Source of the DNA: Streptomyces malaysiense
GTDB lineage: Bacteria > Actinomycetota > Actinomycetes > Streptomycetales > Streptomycetaceae
Assembly: GCF_000980885.2 (NCBI RefSeq)
Contig: NZ_LBDA02000069.1
Location: 1 to 38,911 of the forward strand
Direction of reading: 5' to 3'
DNA: 38,911 bases
Part shown: one piece after another, positions 1 to 9,095 of the stretch
Numbering within the stretch: position 1 is the first letter of the stretch
How the letters are laid out: every line of letters starts with the position of its first letter
Program-made: the position numbers and the translations under genes
Notes under the pieces: model-generated
The model's database searches: none
What the model saw: only the letters and a program-made list of their open reading frames with translations
Told to the model about the DNA's origin: nothing

Positions 1-2
1 GT

Positions 3-97
3 TTCCGACTCTATCAGATCTTTCTGATCCGATTTCCTCGGCGCTTTCCAGGTTCTCGCTTTCGCGTTTCCCTTTTCGGCGATTCCGACTTTATCAG
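3..97 (-). repeat. direct repeat in rrn leader
   Basis: CTGATAAAGTCGGAA (97-83) recurs as CTGATAGAGTCGGAA (17-3), 14 of 15 bases identical and 80 bases apart on the minus strand. Such repeats are part of the rrn leader and may reflect duplicated promoters or antitermination/processing elements. Confidence 0.6.
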
Positions 98-117
98 AAG
101 TTCTTGGCCGGTCTGAA
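88..117 (-). promoter_or_regulatory. possible third rrn promoter, TTCAGA-18-TAAAGT
   Basis: TTCAGA (117-112) and TAAAGT (93-88) on the minus strand have an 18-base spacer. The -10 lies inside the first copy of a repeated leader element, so it could be a promoter or a leader motif. Confidence 0.4.
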
Positions 118-191
118 CCAGCCACTCATTTCTGAGTAATCGGGAGGATGCTTCTTTTGAATGTCGATAGCGACTTCTTGGAAGCTAGTAG

Positions 192-220
192 AGTCTAGCC
201 GTCGCCACCGGACGTGTCCA
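192..220 (-). promoter_or_regulatory. second rrn promoter, TGGACA-17-TAGACT
   Basis: On the minus strand TGGACA (220-215, one mismatch to consensus) is followed after 17 bases by TAGACT (197-192). It stands 47 bases downstream of the first promoter and points the same way, as in multi-promoter Streptomyces rrn operons. Confidence 0.7.
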
Positions 221-238
221 GTTCTAGGCAACTGTTTG

Positions 239-267
239 AATCTACCTCCCCACGCGACCCGTGTCAA
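239..267 (-). promoter_or_regulatory. strong rrn promoter, TTGACA-17-TAGATT
   Basis: On the minus strand a perfect -35 (TTGACA, 267-262) is separated by 17 bases from TAGATT (244-239). This is a near-consensus promoter for the housekeeping sigma factor HrdB and is the most upstream of the tandem rrn promoters. The -35 lies inside a palindrome, CCCGT-TGAC-ACGGG (271-258). Confidence 0.8.
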
Positions 268-319
268 CGGGCTCCGTGGGCGAAGACGACACTAACAGCT
301 CGGGAGGGCCGGACGCACA

Positions 320-1327
320 TCAGGCGGCGACGGGCACGGAGGAACTGCGGTCCGCCGCGTCGAGATCACCCGTCTCGCCCGCACGCACCGCGCGTCCCCC
401 GAGGACGTAGACGTACGTCAGGAACGCCGCCTCGGCCGCGACGCCGATACCGATACGAGCCCAGGTGGGCAGGCCGGACGGTGTCACGAAGCCTTCGATG
501 GCGCCCGAGACGAACAGGACCAGGGCGAGGCCGATCGCCATTCCCAGCGCGGCCCGGCCCTCCTCCGCGAGCGCGGCGCGCCGGGTGCGGGGGCCGGGGT
601 CGACGAGGGTCCAGCCCAGGCGCAGGCCCGTACCGGCGGCGACGAAGACCGCGGTCAGTTCCAGCAAGCCGTGCGGCAGGACCAGGCCGAGGAACGTGTC
701 GAGACGGCCGGCCGAGGACATCAGGCCGAAGCCGACGCCGAGGTTGAGCATGTTCTCGAAGAGGATCCACAGGACCGGCAGTCCGAGGAAGACGCCCAGG
801 ACGAGGCACATCGCGGCCGCCTTGGCGTTGTTCGTCCACACCTGGGCGGCGAAGGAGGCCGCCGGGTGGCTGGAGTAGTAGGTCTCGTACTCACCGCCGG
901 GACGCGTCATCTGGCGCAGTTGGGCGGGGGCGGCGATGGAGGACTGCACCTCCGGATGGGCGCCGATCCACCAGCCGAGCAGGATCGCGACGGCCGTGGA
1001 GATCAGCGCAGTCGGGATCCACCAGCGGCGGGCGCGGTAGACGGCGGCTGGGAAACCGCGGGTGAGGAAGCGGGTCACGTCGCGCCAGGAGGAGGTGCGG
1101 GCGCCGGTGACGGCGCTGCGCGCGCGGGCGACGAGCTGGCTGAGGCGTCCGGTGAGCTGCGGGTCGGGCGCGCTGGACTGGACGAGCGAGAGGTGGGTCG
1201 CCGTGCGCTGGTAGAGCGTGACGAGCTCATCGGCCTCGGCGCCGTCGAGGCGGCGCCGGCGACTGAGCAGGGCGTCGAGGCGGTCCCATTCGGCTCGGTG
1301 CTCGGAGACGAAGACGTCCAGGTCCAT
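320..1327 (-). CDS. SpoIIM (stage II sporulation protein M)-family membrane protein
   Basis: A 335-residue protein of the SpoIIM/DUF95 family, related to the Bacillus engulfment protein SpoIIM; in actinobacteria its role is unknown. The soluble N-terminus opens MDLDVFVSEHRAEWDRLDALL, typical of actinobacterial members. Hydrophobic segments follow from about residue 95 (IPTALISTAVAILLGWWIG; AAAMCLVLGVFLGLPVLWIL; FLGLVLPHGLLELTAVFVAAG; ALGMAIGLALVLFVSGAIEG; IGIGVAAEAAFLTYVYVLGG). The conserved LPHGLLEL motif sits in the third. I chose the ATG at 1327 because AAGGAG lies 13 bases upstream and the family begins here; the frame is open to 1444. It is divergent from the RDD gene, a common pairing. 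Its stop lies about 50 bases before the first rrn promoter, with no obvious terminator between. Confidence 0.85.
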   Translation of the reverse strand: MDLDVFVSEHRAEWDRLDALLSRRRRLDGAEADELVTLYQRTATHLSLVQSSAPDPQLTGRLSQLVARARSAVTGARTSSWRDVTRFLTRGFPAAVYRARRWWIPTALISTAVAILLGWWIGAHPEVQSSIAAPAQLRQMTRPGGEYETYYSSHPAASFAAQVWTNNAKAAAMCLVLGVFLGLPVLWILFENMLNLGVGFGLMSSAGRLDTFLGLVLPHGLLELTAVFVAAGTGLRLGWTLVDPGPRTRRAALAEEGRAALGMAIGLALVLFVSGAIEGFVTPSGLPTWARIGIGVAAEAAFLTYVYVLGGRAVRAGETGDLDAADRSSSVPVAA

Positions 1328-1472
1328 CGGGTCTGCCTGCTCCTTGGCCGGTCGCCGACTGGTTGTCGTCGATGGTCGTGTTTTGCTGTCAGCTTGTCGC
1401 ACTGGCGCGCGATGCGCCCACAGCTTGGCAGACTTGCCGCCCACGAGGCGGACCAGGGGAAGGACGGCGGGC

Positions 1473-2447
1473 GTGAGCGAGCTGCTGACCGGCGAGGCGG
1501 TGGCGCTCGAACTGCTGCCCGCGAAGTTTCCGAGCAGGGCGTTGGCCGTGCTGCTGGACCTGGCGGCCGCGATGGTGGCCTACGCCGCGGTCACCATGGT
1601 GCTGGTGGCGACGACGTCCTCCCTGGACAGCGCCGCGCAGATGGCGCTGGGGATCGCGACGTTCCTCCTGGTGCCGATCGGTGTGCCGATCGCGGTGGAG
1701 ACGTTGAGCCACGGCCGTTCGCTCGGGAAGCTGGCGCTGGGGCTTCGGGTGGTGCGGGACGACGGTGGGCCGATCCGGTTCCGGCACGCGCTGGTGCGGG
1801 GAGCGATCGGGGTGGTCGAGATCCTCATGACGTTCGGGACGATCGCGTCCGTCGCGTCGCTGGTCTCGGCGCGGGGGCGGCGGCTCGGGGACGTGTTCGG
1901 GGGGACCCTCGTCGTGCGGGAACGGATTCCCGTGGGGCGGACCGGACTCGTCGCGCCTCCGCCGCCGCATCTCGCGCAGCGCTTCGCCGGTCTCGACCTG
2001 TCGGCGGTTCCGGACGGGCTGTGGCTGGCCGTGCGGCAGTACCTGACGCGGATGCGGCAGCTGGATCCCGGGGTGTCCTCGGCCATGGCGCAGCGGCTCG
2101 CCGGGGATCTCGCGGCCCGTACGGGGACGCCGTTGCCCGTCGATCTTCCTCCGGCCGTCTTCCTGGCCGCCGTGGTGCACGAGCGGCAGGCGCGGGAGGT
2201 GCGGCAGTCCCGGCGGTCCTTCGGCGCGGGCGGTGCCGTGGCGGACGGGGCCCCGTCCACGGCCCGGCGTGATGCGGACCCGGGTGCCGGCCCGGACGAA
2301 GGGGCGGGGGGCGTGACCGGGTACCGGGCTCCGGCGCCGGTCCAGCCGCAGGCACCCGTCGTGCCCTCGGTTGTGCCCGACCCGCGGGAGCGGTCGGGCG
2401 AGCGGCCCGGCGGGCGGCCGGCCACCGGGTTCGCGCCGCCCGCGTAG
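1473..2447 (+). CDS. RDD-family membrane protein
   Basis: A 324-residue protein. The RDD domain (about residues 15-155) begins with the PSRALAVLLDL stretch that carries the Arg and Asp for which the family is named, and has three hydrophobic segments (AAAMVAYAAVTMVLVATT; GIATFLLVPIGVPIAVETL; GAIGVVEILMTFGTIASVA). GRSLGKLALGLRVVRDDGG and RRLGDVFGGTLVVRE are typical RDD motifs. The C-terminal 170 residues are soluble and become Pro/Ala/Gly-rich. The start is the GTG at 1473, preceded by GGGGAAGGA. RDD proteins are usually uncharacterised; some act in ion transport, but nothing here proves that. It is divergent from the SpoIIM-family gene, suggesting a shared membrane role. Confidence 0.85.
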   Translation: MSELLTGEAVALELLPAKFPSRALAVLLDLAAAMVAYAAVTMVLVATTSSLDSAAQMALGIATFLLVPIGVPIAVETLSHGRSLGKLALGLRVVRDDGGPIRFRHALVRGAIGVVEILMTFGTIASVASLVSARGRRLGDVFGGTLVVRERIPVGRTGLVAPPPPHLAQRFAGLDLSAVPDGLWLAVRQYLTRMRQLDPGVSSAMAQRLAGDLAARTGTPLPVDLPPAVFLAAVVHERQAREVRQSRRSFGAGGAVADGAPSTARRDADPGAGPDEGAGGVTGYRAPAPVQPQAPVVPSVVPDPRERSGERPGGRPATGFAPPA

Positions 2448-2492
2448 AAGGGGCGCGGAGCACACCGTCCCGCCGCCCCCGAGCGAGACGGA

Positions 2493-2518
2493 CCTCCGGG
2501 ACACCCAGGTGCCGGAGG
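2493..2518. terminator. convergent terminator hairpin
   Basis: CCTCCGG (2493-2499) pairs with CCGGAGG (2512-2518), with an inner CACC/GGTG extension. It sits between the converging RDD gene and the minus-strand hypothetical gene. No T-run follows, as is common in Streptomyces. Confidence 0.5.
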
Positions 2519-2544
2519 ACCTCGCCGCGGCCGTGACCCGTCGC

Positions 2545-3156
2545 TCAGCGGAACACCGACGGCGGGGACTCCAGGTCCTCCAGTTCGATCCCGGGCGCGG
2601 CCAGCACCACGTCGCCGGCGATGTGGACGGTGTGCTGCTCGCCCGTGTCCAGGTCACTGACCTGGTATTCCTCCACGGTCAGGGGGCCGTTGTCAGTGGC
2701 GTGTGCTTCGCTGTCCAGCAGTGCCCAGGACTGGTCCACGGTGCGAGGGGCGAGGACCGGGTCCGTGAGGGCGACGAGTCGTACACGGGCCGCGGAGGAG
2801 GGGGTGAGGCGCAGCAGACGAGCGGTGGCGACGAGGAACGCGGGGGACGTGCCGGTGAAGGCGTGGGCGCGCGCATTGCCTTCGGTGGCGTGGGTCCCGG
2901 TGGGGTCCGTGCGGACCCAGGTGACGCCGTCGAGGGCGGCGCCGCGCACCTGCCAGCCACCCGCGTGGATTTCGAGTCGGATGGGACGGCCGAGGTCGTC
3001 CAGGGCGAGATCGACCGAACCGCGCTGGTCGCCGGCGGGGGTCGTCAGCCGGGAGACGTAGCGCCAGCCGGACGGGCCGGGGGCGCACTGGAAGTGTTCT
3101 TCGCCGAGGGGGGTGTGATCGTGCGGATCGTGGAGCGAATAGCGGCCGCGGGGCAT
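2545..3156 (-). CDS. conserved hypothetical protein
   Basis: A 203-residue soluble protein with no signal peptide or membrane segment, which I do not recognise. It starts MPRGRYSLHDPHDHTPLGEE at the ATG at 3156 and reads as a compact beta-rich domain (alternating strands such as GWRYVSRLTTPAGDQRGSVD and RPIRLEIHAGGWQVRGAALD), ending HIAGDVVLAAPGIELEDLE. The frame is open far upstream, but only as a shadow of the ahcY gene. It lies downstream of ahcY on the same strand but beyond a strong terminator, so it probably has its own promoter or depends on read-through. Codon usage is ordinary for the neighbourhood. No function is proposed. Confidence 0.75.
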   Translation of the reverse strand: MPRGRYSLHDPHDHTPLGEEHFQCAPGPSGWRYVSRLTTPAGDQRGSVDLALDDLGRPIRLEIHAGGWQVRGAALDGVTWVRTDPTGTHATEGNARAHAFTGTSPAFLVATARLLRLTPSSAARVRLVALTDPVLAPRTVDQSWALLDSEAHATDNGPLTVEEYQVSDLDTGEQHTVHIAGDVVLAAPGIELEDLESPPSVFR

Positions 3157-3260
3157 GGGGGTCCTGGGTCGTGACGGGCTCGGGTCGTCGCCGCGGTATG
3201 TCGGTCCGGGGGCGTGAGCGCCGGACGGGCGCGTGACAGGCCGGACCGACCGGCCAAAGG

Positions 3261-3295
3261 GGCAGGCCCCCGGCACGGGGGTGCGGGGGCCTGCC
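3261..3295 (-). terminator. terminator after ahcY
   Basis: GGCAGGCCCCCG (3261-3272) is perfectly complementary to CGGGGGCCTGCC (3284-3295), with an 11-base loop, 44 bases past the ahcY stop. It is a very stable GC-rich hairpin without a U-tract. Confidence 0.75.
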
Positions 3296-3338
3296 ACTGC
3301 GGACCTGGCCGAGACGCGGTGACGCGGCTCGGGGGCGG

Positions 3339-4796
<1,458 letters not shown>

Positions 4797-5092
4797 TACG
4801 AGCTGCTCCTCGGGATCGGGGCGAGGGTGGGTACGGCTGGTCTGCGCGGCGGCGGACATACGGATGCCCGGGAAGAGGACACAGGCATGCCCACGTGCGC
4901 GCAGCGCAGTCCGTCGGAGGCCCTCTCTCCCTCGGACGGTCCGTGTGGGGACCGCCCGACCGCCATCAGCAGCGACGTCTGGCTCCGTCCCAAGCTACAC
5001 CGGACCGCCCGGTCGCCCACAGTCCGCGTCCGCGGGGTTCAAGCCGTTCGCGAGGCGGCCGAGCGGTCCGGGGCGGGGTGGGCGCTGCCGGG
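4797..5092 (-). other. non-coding region upstream of ahcY
   Basis: About 296 bases hold no credible gene. This should contain the ahcY promoter and a 5' leader. I could not settle on a convincing -35/-10 pair; GTAGCTT around 4994-5000 on the minus strand is the only AT-rich hexamer-like spot. CCGAGGAGCAGCTCG, just before the ATG, resembles part of an S-adenosylhomocysteine riboswitch but is explained by the ribosome binding site. Confidence 0.5.
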
Positions 5093-6073
5093 TCAGTGCC
5101 CGCCGACGTGCGGGTTCGGGCCGCCGGGGGTCGCCGCCGGGTCCGGGCCCTTGGCGGCCTCGGCCTCGCTGTAGATGTCGGGTTCGAGATAGATCACACG
5201 GGCGATCGGGACGGCGGCACGGATGCGGTCCTCGGCTGCGTCGATGGCGGTGGCGACCTCGGCGGCGGTGTCGTCGTGCCGTACCGCGATCTTGGCGGCG
5301 ACCAGCAGTTCCTCGGGGCCCAGGTGGAGGGTGCGCATGTGGATGATGCGGGTGACCGCGGCGCCGTCGACGGTCGCGGCCTCGATCTTCCTGATCACGT
5401 CGAGGCCGGCCGCCTCGCCCAGCAGCAGCGACTTGGTCTCGGCGGCCAGGACCAGGGCGATGCAGACGAGCAGGACACCGATGCAGATGGTGCCGACGCC
5501 GTCCCAGACGCCGTCGCCGGTGAGCAGGGAGAGGCCGACGCCGCCGAGGGCGAGGACGAGACCGATGAGCGCGCCGAAGTCCTCCAGCAGGACGACGGGC
5601 AGCTCGGGAGCCTTGGCGCGGCGGATGAACTGCGACCAGGAGAGCGCCCCGCGCAGTTCCTTGGACTCGTTGATCGCGGTGCGGAAGGAGAAGCCCTCGG
5701 CGAGCATCGCGAAGATGAGGACGCCCACCGGCCAGTACCAGTTCTCCAGGGCGTGCGGGTGGGAGACCTTCTCGTAGCCCTCGTAGATGGCGAACATGCC
5801 GCCGACGGAGAAGAGGACGATCGAGACGAGGAAGGCGTAGATGTACCGCTCGCGGCCGTAACCGAAGGGGTGCTGCGGGGTGGCCTCGCGCTGGGCCTTC
5901 TTGCCGCCGATGAGGAGCAGGAACTGGTTGCCGGAGTCGGCGAGCGAGTGGACGCCCTCGGCGAGCATCGAGGACGAGCCGCTGAAGGCGAACGCCGCGA
6001 ACTTCGATGCCGCGATCGCGAGGTTGGCGCTGAGTGCCGCCACGATCGCCCTGGTACCGCCTGACGCGCTCAT
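5093..6073 (-). CDS. cation diffusion facilitator (CDF) family transporter
   Basis: A 326-residue membrane protein of the CDF family, which exports divalent metals (Zn, Co, Fe, Mn) in exchange for protons. The metal-site motif HSLADSGNQ (His and Asp) lies in the second hydrophobic segment, FGYGRERYIYAFLVSIVLF leads into the third, and EDFGALIGLVLALGGVG forms the fifth. After the sixth segment comes a cytoplasmic domain (KSLLLGEAAGLDVIRKIEAA onward) typical of the family. The C-terminus is Pro/Gly-rich with two His (PHVGGH). I chose the ATG at 6073 (MSASGG); an in-frame ATG at 6142 would add 23 basic residues and neither has an ideal ribosome site. Metal specificity cannot be read. It may share a transcript with manA, which lies 117 bases upstream. 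Confidence 0.9.
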   Translation of the reverse strand: MSASGGTRAIVAALSANLAIAASKFAAFAFSGSSSMLAEGVHSLADSGNQFLLLIGGKKAQREATPQHPFGYGRERYIYAFLVSIVLFSVGGMFAIYEGYEKVSHPHALENWYWPVGVLIFAMLAEGFSFRTAINESKELRGALSWSQFIRRAKAPELPVVLLEDFGALIGLVLALGGVGLSLLTGDGVWDGVGTICIGVLLVCIALVLAAETKSLLLGEAAGLDVIRKIEAATVDGAAVTRIIHMRTLHLGPEELLVAAKIAVRHDDTAAEVATAIDAAEDRIRAAVPIARVIYLEPDIYSEAEAAKGPDPAATPGGPNPHVGGH

Positions 6074-6190
6074 GTGTCCGCGTTGTCCCTTCGGTCTCTG
6101 CTCGGCCCCTGCGCCTTTGCCCGGCCTTTGCCGGTGGGTCATTCTCGCAGCCCGGCCGGACCCCTGGGCGTCAGATATCCACAGCCCCGG

Positions 6191-7354
6191 TCATACGATC
6201 CGCCAGACACGCACGGTGGCGCGGAAGACCGTGCCCGCGCCGGAGATCTCGGCCTTCTCGCCGGCCGGGACGAACACCGATTGCCCCGGGCCCAGTTCGT
6301 GCTCGCCCGCGCGGACGGAGCCGGCCGTGCACAGCAGGATCTGCGAGGTGTCGCGGGTGAGGTCGTGGGCGGTGCCGCCCTCGGCCAGGACGTATCGGGA
6401 GAGCCGGAACTCGTCGATCGGGGTCTCGTAGACCTCCTCGCCGTCCGGCGCGGCCTCGGGGCGCAGTACGCCGGGGTCGCGGGCCTCGAAGCGGACGACG
6501 CGCAGGAGTTCGGGCACGTCGACGTGTTTGGGGGTCAGACCGCAGCGGAGGACGTTGTCGGAGTTGGCCATGATCTCGACGCCCAGGCCGTCGAGGTAGG
6601 CGTGCGGGACACCGGCCCCCAGGAACAGGGCCTCGCCGGGCTGGAGCCGGACGTGGTTGAGCAGCATGGCCGCGATGACGCCGGGGTCGCCGGGGAAGTG
6701 GTGGGCGAGGCCGGCGTAGGGGGCGTAGTCGCCGCCCAGGCGGGCGCAGGCCGCGGTGGCCTCGGCGACCGTGCGGGCCATCTCGTCGCGGTCCGCGGAG
6801 AGGATCGCGGTGAGGACCTCGCGCAGGGCCGCCTCCCCGGGGTGGGCGCCCAGGAGATCGACGAACGGTTCAAGGGAGTCGACGCCGAGGCCGGCGAGCA
6901 GTTCGGCGGCGCGGGCCGGCTCGCGGAAGCCGCACAGGCCGTCGAACTCGGTGAGGGCGCAGACCAGTTCGGGCTTGTGGTTGGCGTCCTTGTAGTTGCG
7001 GTGCGGCGCGTCGATCGGGACGCCTGCGCGCTCCTCCGCGTCGTAACCCTCCCTGGCCTGCTCCAGATCGGGGTGCACCTGGAGTGACAGGGGCGCGCCG
7101 GCGGCGAGGATCTTCAGCAGGAAGGGCAGGCGTGGGCCGAACCTGGCCACCGCCTTCTTGCCCAGCTCGCGCTCCGGGTCGGCGTCGATCACCTCGGCGA
7201 GCGTGCCGCGCTCGGTGCGCGAGGGGGCGCCGGGGTGGGCGCCCATCCACATCTCCGCCTGGGGTTCGCCGGTCGGCTCGACGCCGAGCAGGTGCGGGAT
7301 GGCGGTGGGGGAACCCCAGGCGTAGGGGCGGACGGTGTTGTCGAGGCGGTCCAT
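6191..7354 (-). CDS. manA: mannose-6-phosphate isomerase, class I
   Basis: A 387-residue zinc enzyme that interconverts fructose-6-phosphate and mannose-6-phosphate, the entry step to GDP-mannose. Family motifs appear in order: NTVRPYAWGSPTAIPHLLG, QAEMWMGAHPGAPS, SLQVHPDLEQAREG (Gln and His metal ligands), NHKPELVCAL (Glu ligand) and GVPHAYLDGLGVEIMANSDN followed by VLRCGLTPK (His ligand and signature). The start MDRLDNTVRPYAW at the ATG at 7354 matches the family; the open frame upstream is noise. It is third in the minus-strand mannose block manB - trm112-like - SIS - manA, with 122 bases from the SIS gene. Confidence 0.97.
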   Translation of the reverse strand: MDRLDNTVRPYAWGSPTAIPHLLGVEPTGEPQAEMWMGAHPGAPSRTERGTLAEVIDADPERELGKKAVARFGPRLPFLLKILAAGAPLSLQVHPDLEQAREGYDAEERAGVPIDAPHRNYKDANHKPELVCALTEFDGLCGFREPARAAELLAGLGVDSLEPFVDLLGAHPGEAALREVLTAILSADRDEMARTVAEATAACARLGGDYAPYAGLAHHFPGDPGVIAAMLLNHVRLQPGEALFLGAGVPHAYLDGLGVEIMANSDNVLRCGLTPKHVDVPELLRVVRFEARDPGVLRPEAAPDGEEVYETPIDEFRLSRYVLAEGGTAHDLTRDTSQILLCTAGSVRAGEHELGPGQSVFVPAGEKAEISGAGTVFRATVRVWRIV

Positions 7355-7476
7355 GTGTCTTCTCTGTCTTCCGTGCGTGCGCTGCTCGGCCGACCGGACC
7401 CGTGCGGGGCGCGGCGGTGGTGTGCGGGCCGTGGAAGAGCGGGCCCGGGGCCGGTGCGGAGCGGCCCGCAGCCAGA

Positions 7477-8604
7477 TCAGGCCCTGGAAGCGAGCGCCAG
7501 GTAAACGGCGGCGAAATCCGTGACGGCGATCAGTTCCGCGAGGGTCTCCAGTTCGCCGCCCTCCTCTGGTTCGAGTTCGCTGATCGGCGTGTCGTGGCTG
7601 AGTGCCAGGTCGCGGGCGGCGGGGGCGGCGGAGAGGCCGCCGCTCGGACGGTCGCGCAGCAGCACCACGCGCGCGTGCAGCGCGGGTGCCTCCTCCACGC
7701 GGTCGCGGAAGAAGTCGTCCGGGTCGGCGCTGGCGGCGAGGGGGCCGGCCAGCAGGGCGCCGTGCGCGGCGAGCGCCTCGGGGAGTTCGGCGACGACGGC
7801 GGGGCGGCCGGCGAGTTCGGCGAGGGCGGCGGCGAAGCGGCGGCCCGCGGGGCCCGCGGAGGCGCCCTCGGTCCACACCACGGGGAGCGCGTCGGCGAGT
7901 TCGGCGGCAAGGGTCTTGGCGGGGTTGCTGTAGGCCACGATGGCGGGGCCGCAGCGCTCGGCGATCCGGTCGAGGCGGTCGGCGACCTTCTCCAGGGCCT
8001 CGGGCGGGGCGCTCAGCAGGCCGATCCGGTTCAGGAGGGTGAGCAGCGGGGTCAGCAGGGCCCAGAAGACACCGGGCGAGGACGCGGCGATCGGTTCCTC
8101 GTGGTCGTACGGGGCCGTCGCCATCGGGACGAACAGTCCATGGGTGCCGCCGGCGGCCTCGGCGAGCGGGGTGCCGGCCGGGGCGACGGCGACGACGGCG
8201 ACACCGCGGCGGTACGCCTGGTCGGCGAGGAGGGCGAGGCTGGGTTCGGTGCCGTCCGGGGTGGTGATCAGGAGGAGGTCGACCGAGCCGGCCCAGCCGG
8301 GGAGCTCCCAGCGCAGGGCGCCCGCGGCGGGGGCGACGCCGCTCGGGGCGAGGCGGACCACAGGGCTGCCGGGGCCCGCCAGGGTGCCGAGGAGGTCGGC
8401 GGTGTGGGTGGCGGCGGCGCCGGGTCCCGCGATCAGTACGGCGCGGGGGCGGCCGTCGGGTTCGAGGGTGCCGACGCCTGCCTCGACGGCGTGCCGGGCG
8501 GCGGTACGGACGCGGGCGCCGGCCTCGGCGGCACCGCGCAGCAGGCCCCGGCGGTCGGCCTCGGCGAGGCCCTCCGGGCTGTCGAGCAGCGATTCGTCCA
8601 ACAT
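7477..8604 (-). CDS. SIS-domain protein, phosphoglucose/phosphomannose isomerase-like
   Basis: A 375-residue protein with a sugar-isomerase (SIS) fold, of the type found beside manA/manB in actinobacteria. RPRAVLIAGPGAAATHTADLL (about residues 52-72) is the first phosphosugar-binding element and GWAGSVDLLLITTPDGTEP (about 124-142) the next. A second half carries GPAIVAYSNPAKTLAAELAD (about 243-262) and VVWTEGASAGPAGRRFAAAL, as in the C-terminal half of bifunctional phosphoglucose/phosphomannose isomerases. The ATG at 8604 has GGAGG at -10. The catalytic Glu/His set of active isomerases is not obvious to me, so it may be a regulatory or degenerate member; substrate is inference from context. 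It is cotranscribed with manA and manB by position. Confidence 0.8.
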   Translation of the reverse strand: MLDESLLDSPEGLAEADRRGLLRGAAEAGARVRTAARHAVEAGVGTLEPDGRPRAVLIAGPGAAATHTADLLGTLAGPGSPVVRLAPSGVAPAAGALRWELPGWAGSVDLLLITTPDGTEPSLALLADQAYRRGVAVVAVAPAGTPLAEAAGGTHGLFVPMATAPYDHEEPIAASSPGVFWALLTPLLTLLNRIGLLSAPPEALEKVADRLDRIAERCGPAIVAYSNPAKTLAAELADALPVVWTEGASAGPAGRRFAAALAELAGRPAVVAELPEALAAHGALLAGPLAASADPDDFFRDRVEEAPALHARVVLLRDRPSGGLSAAPAARDLALSHDTPISELEPEEGGELETLAELIAVTDFAAVYLALASRA

Positions 8605-8717
8605 GGGCGGCAGCCTCCGGTGGCCGGGGAGTGGCTACGACGATCTACGACGCTACGGGGTGCGAGGGTCTCCGGCGCTACGACGGTGTCCTCGCAGGTA
8701 CGACGGGCCGGGGCGCG

Positions 8718-8888
8718 TCACTCGGGGCGGCGGGCCTCGTCCACGAGAAGGACCGGGATGCCGTCGCGGACCGGGTAGGCGAGACCGCAGTCCTGGCCGG
8801 TGCAGACCAGCTCGGTGTCCTGCTCCTTGAGGGGGGCGTGGCAGGCCGGGCAGGCGAGGATCTCCAGGAGGCCGGCTTCGAGCGGCAT
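8718..8888 (-). CDS. Trm112-like zinc-ribbon small protein
   Basis: A 56-residue protein, MPLEAGLLEILACPACHAPL, followed by KEQDTELVCTGQDCGLAYPV and RDGIPVLLVDEARRPE. Cys13, Cys16, Cys29 and Cys34 form a zinc-ribbon, and YPVRDGIPVLL is the hallmark of the Trm112/YcaR family. Eukaryotic Trm112 activates methyltransferases; bacterial members are uncharacterised adapters. It sits between the SIS gene and manB on the same strand, so it is probably part of the mannose operon. The product is complete despite its length. Confidence 0.9.
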   Translation of the reverse strand: MPLEAGLLEILACPACHAPLKEQDTELVCTGQDCGLAYPVRDGIPVLLVDEARRPE

Positions 8889-9020
8889 GGGGTGTGTCCC
8901 TTCGGGGGCGAGGTTTCTCGGACCGCTGGTCAGCGTACCGCTGCGGGGAGGGTGGAGCGTGGGTTGCGGTACCGGCTCGGCCCGGCCGTCCGGCTCGGCC
9001 GGACGACCGGGCGGGAGGAC

Positions 9021-9068
9021 GGGGCCGGAGGGCGGGGCCGGAGGGCGGGGCCGGAGGGCGGGGCCGGA
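9021..9068. repeat. 13-base tandem repeat, 3.7 copies
   Basis: The unit GGGGCCGGAGGGC is repeated at 9021-9033, 9034-9046 and 9047-9059, with a partial copy at 9060-9068, all exact. It lies in the gap between manB and the Trm112-like gene and would be in the leader of the latter. Confidence 0.95.
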
Positions 9069-9095
9069 CGACGACGGGGCGGTCCGGGGCCCCGG

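Larger units (their letters stand above)
1..319 (-). promoter_or_regulatory. rRNA operon upstream promoter and leader region
   Basis: No protein gene is credible here. Read on the minus strand, the sequence has the typical look of the region upstream of 16S rRNA in Streptomyces: tandem promoters, then an AG-rich leader with the repeated element CTGATARAGTCGGAA and blocks such as GAAAGCGAGAACC-like tracts. It is also clearly less GC-rich than the neighbouring genes. The mature 16S gene is not in the window and would lie a few hundred bases to the left. Identification rests on remembered similarity to Streptomyces rrn leaders plus the promoters listed separately; the rRNA itself is not seen. 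Confidence 0.8.

Noticed and set aside
671..2272. Long plus-strand frame across the SpoIIM-family and RDD genes
   Set aside because: Low-complexity Arg/Gly/Ala composition, crosses the divergent promoter region and has no recognisable motif.
4797..4830. S-adenosylhomocysteine riboswitch upstream of ahcY
   Set aside because: Only CCGAGGAGC resembles the motif, and it coincides with the ribosome binding site; the other paired elements could not be found.
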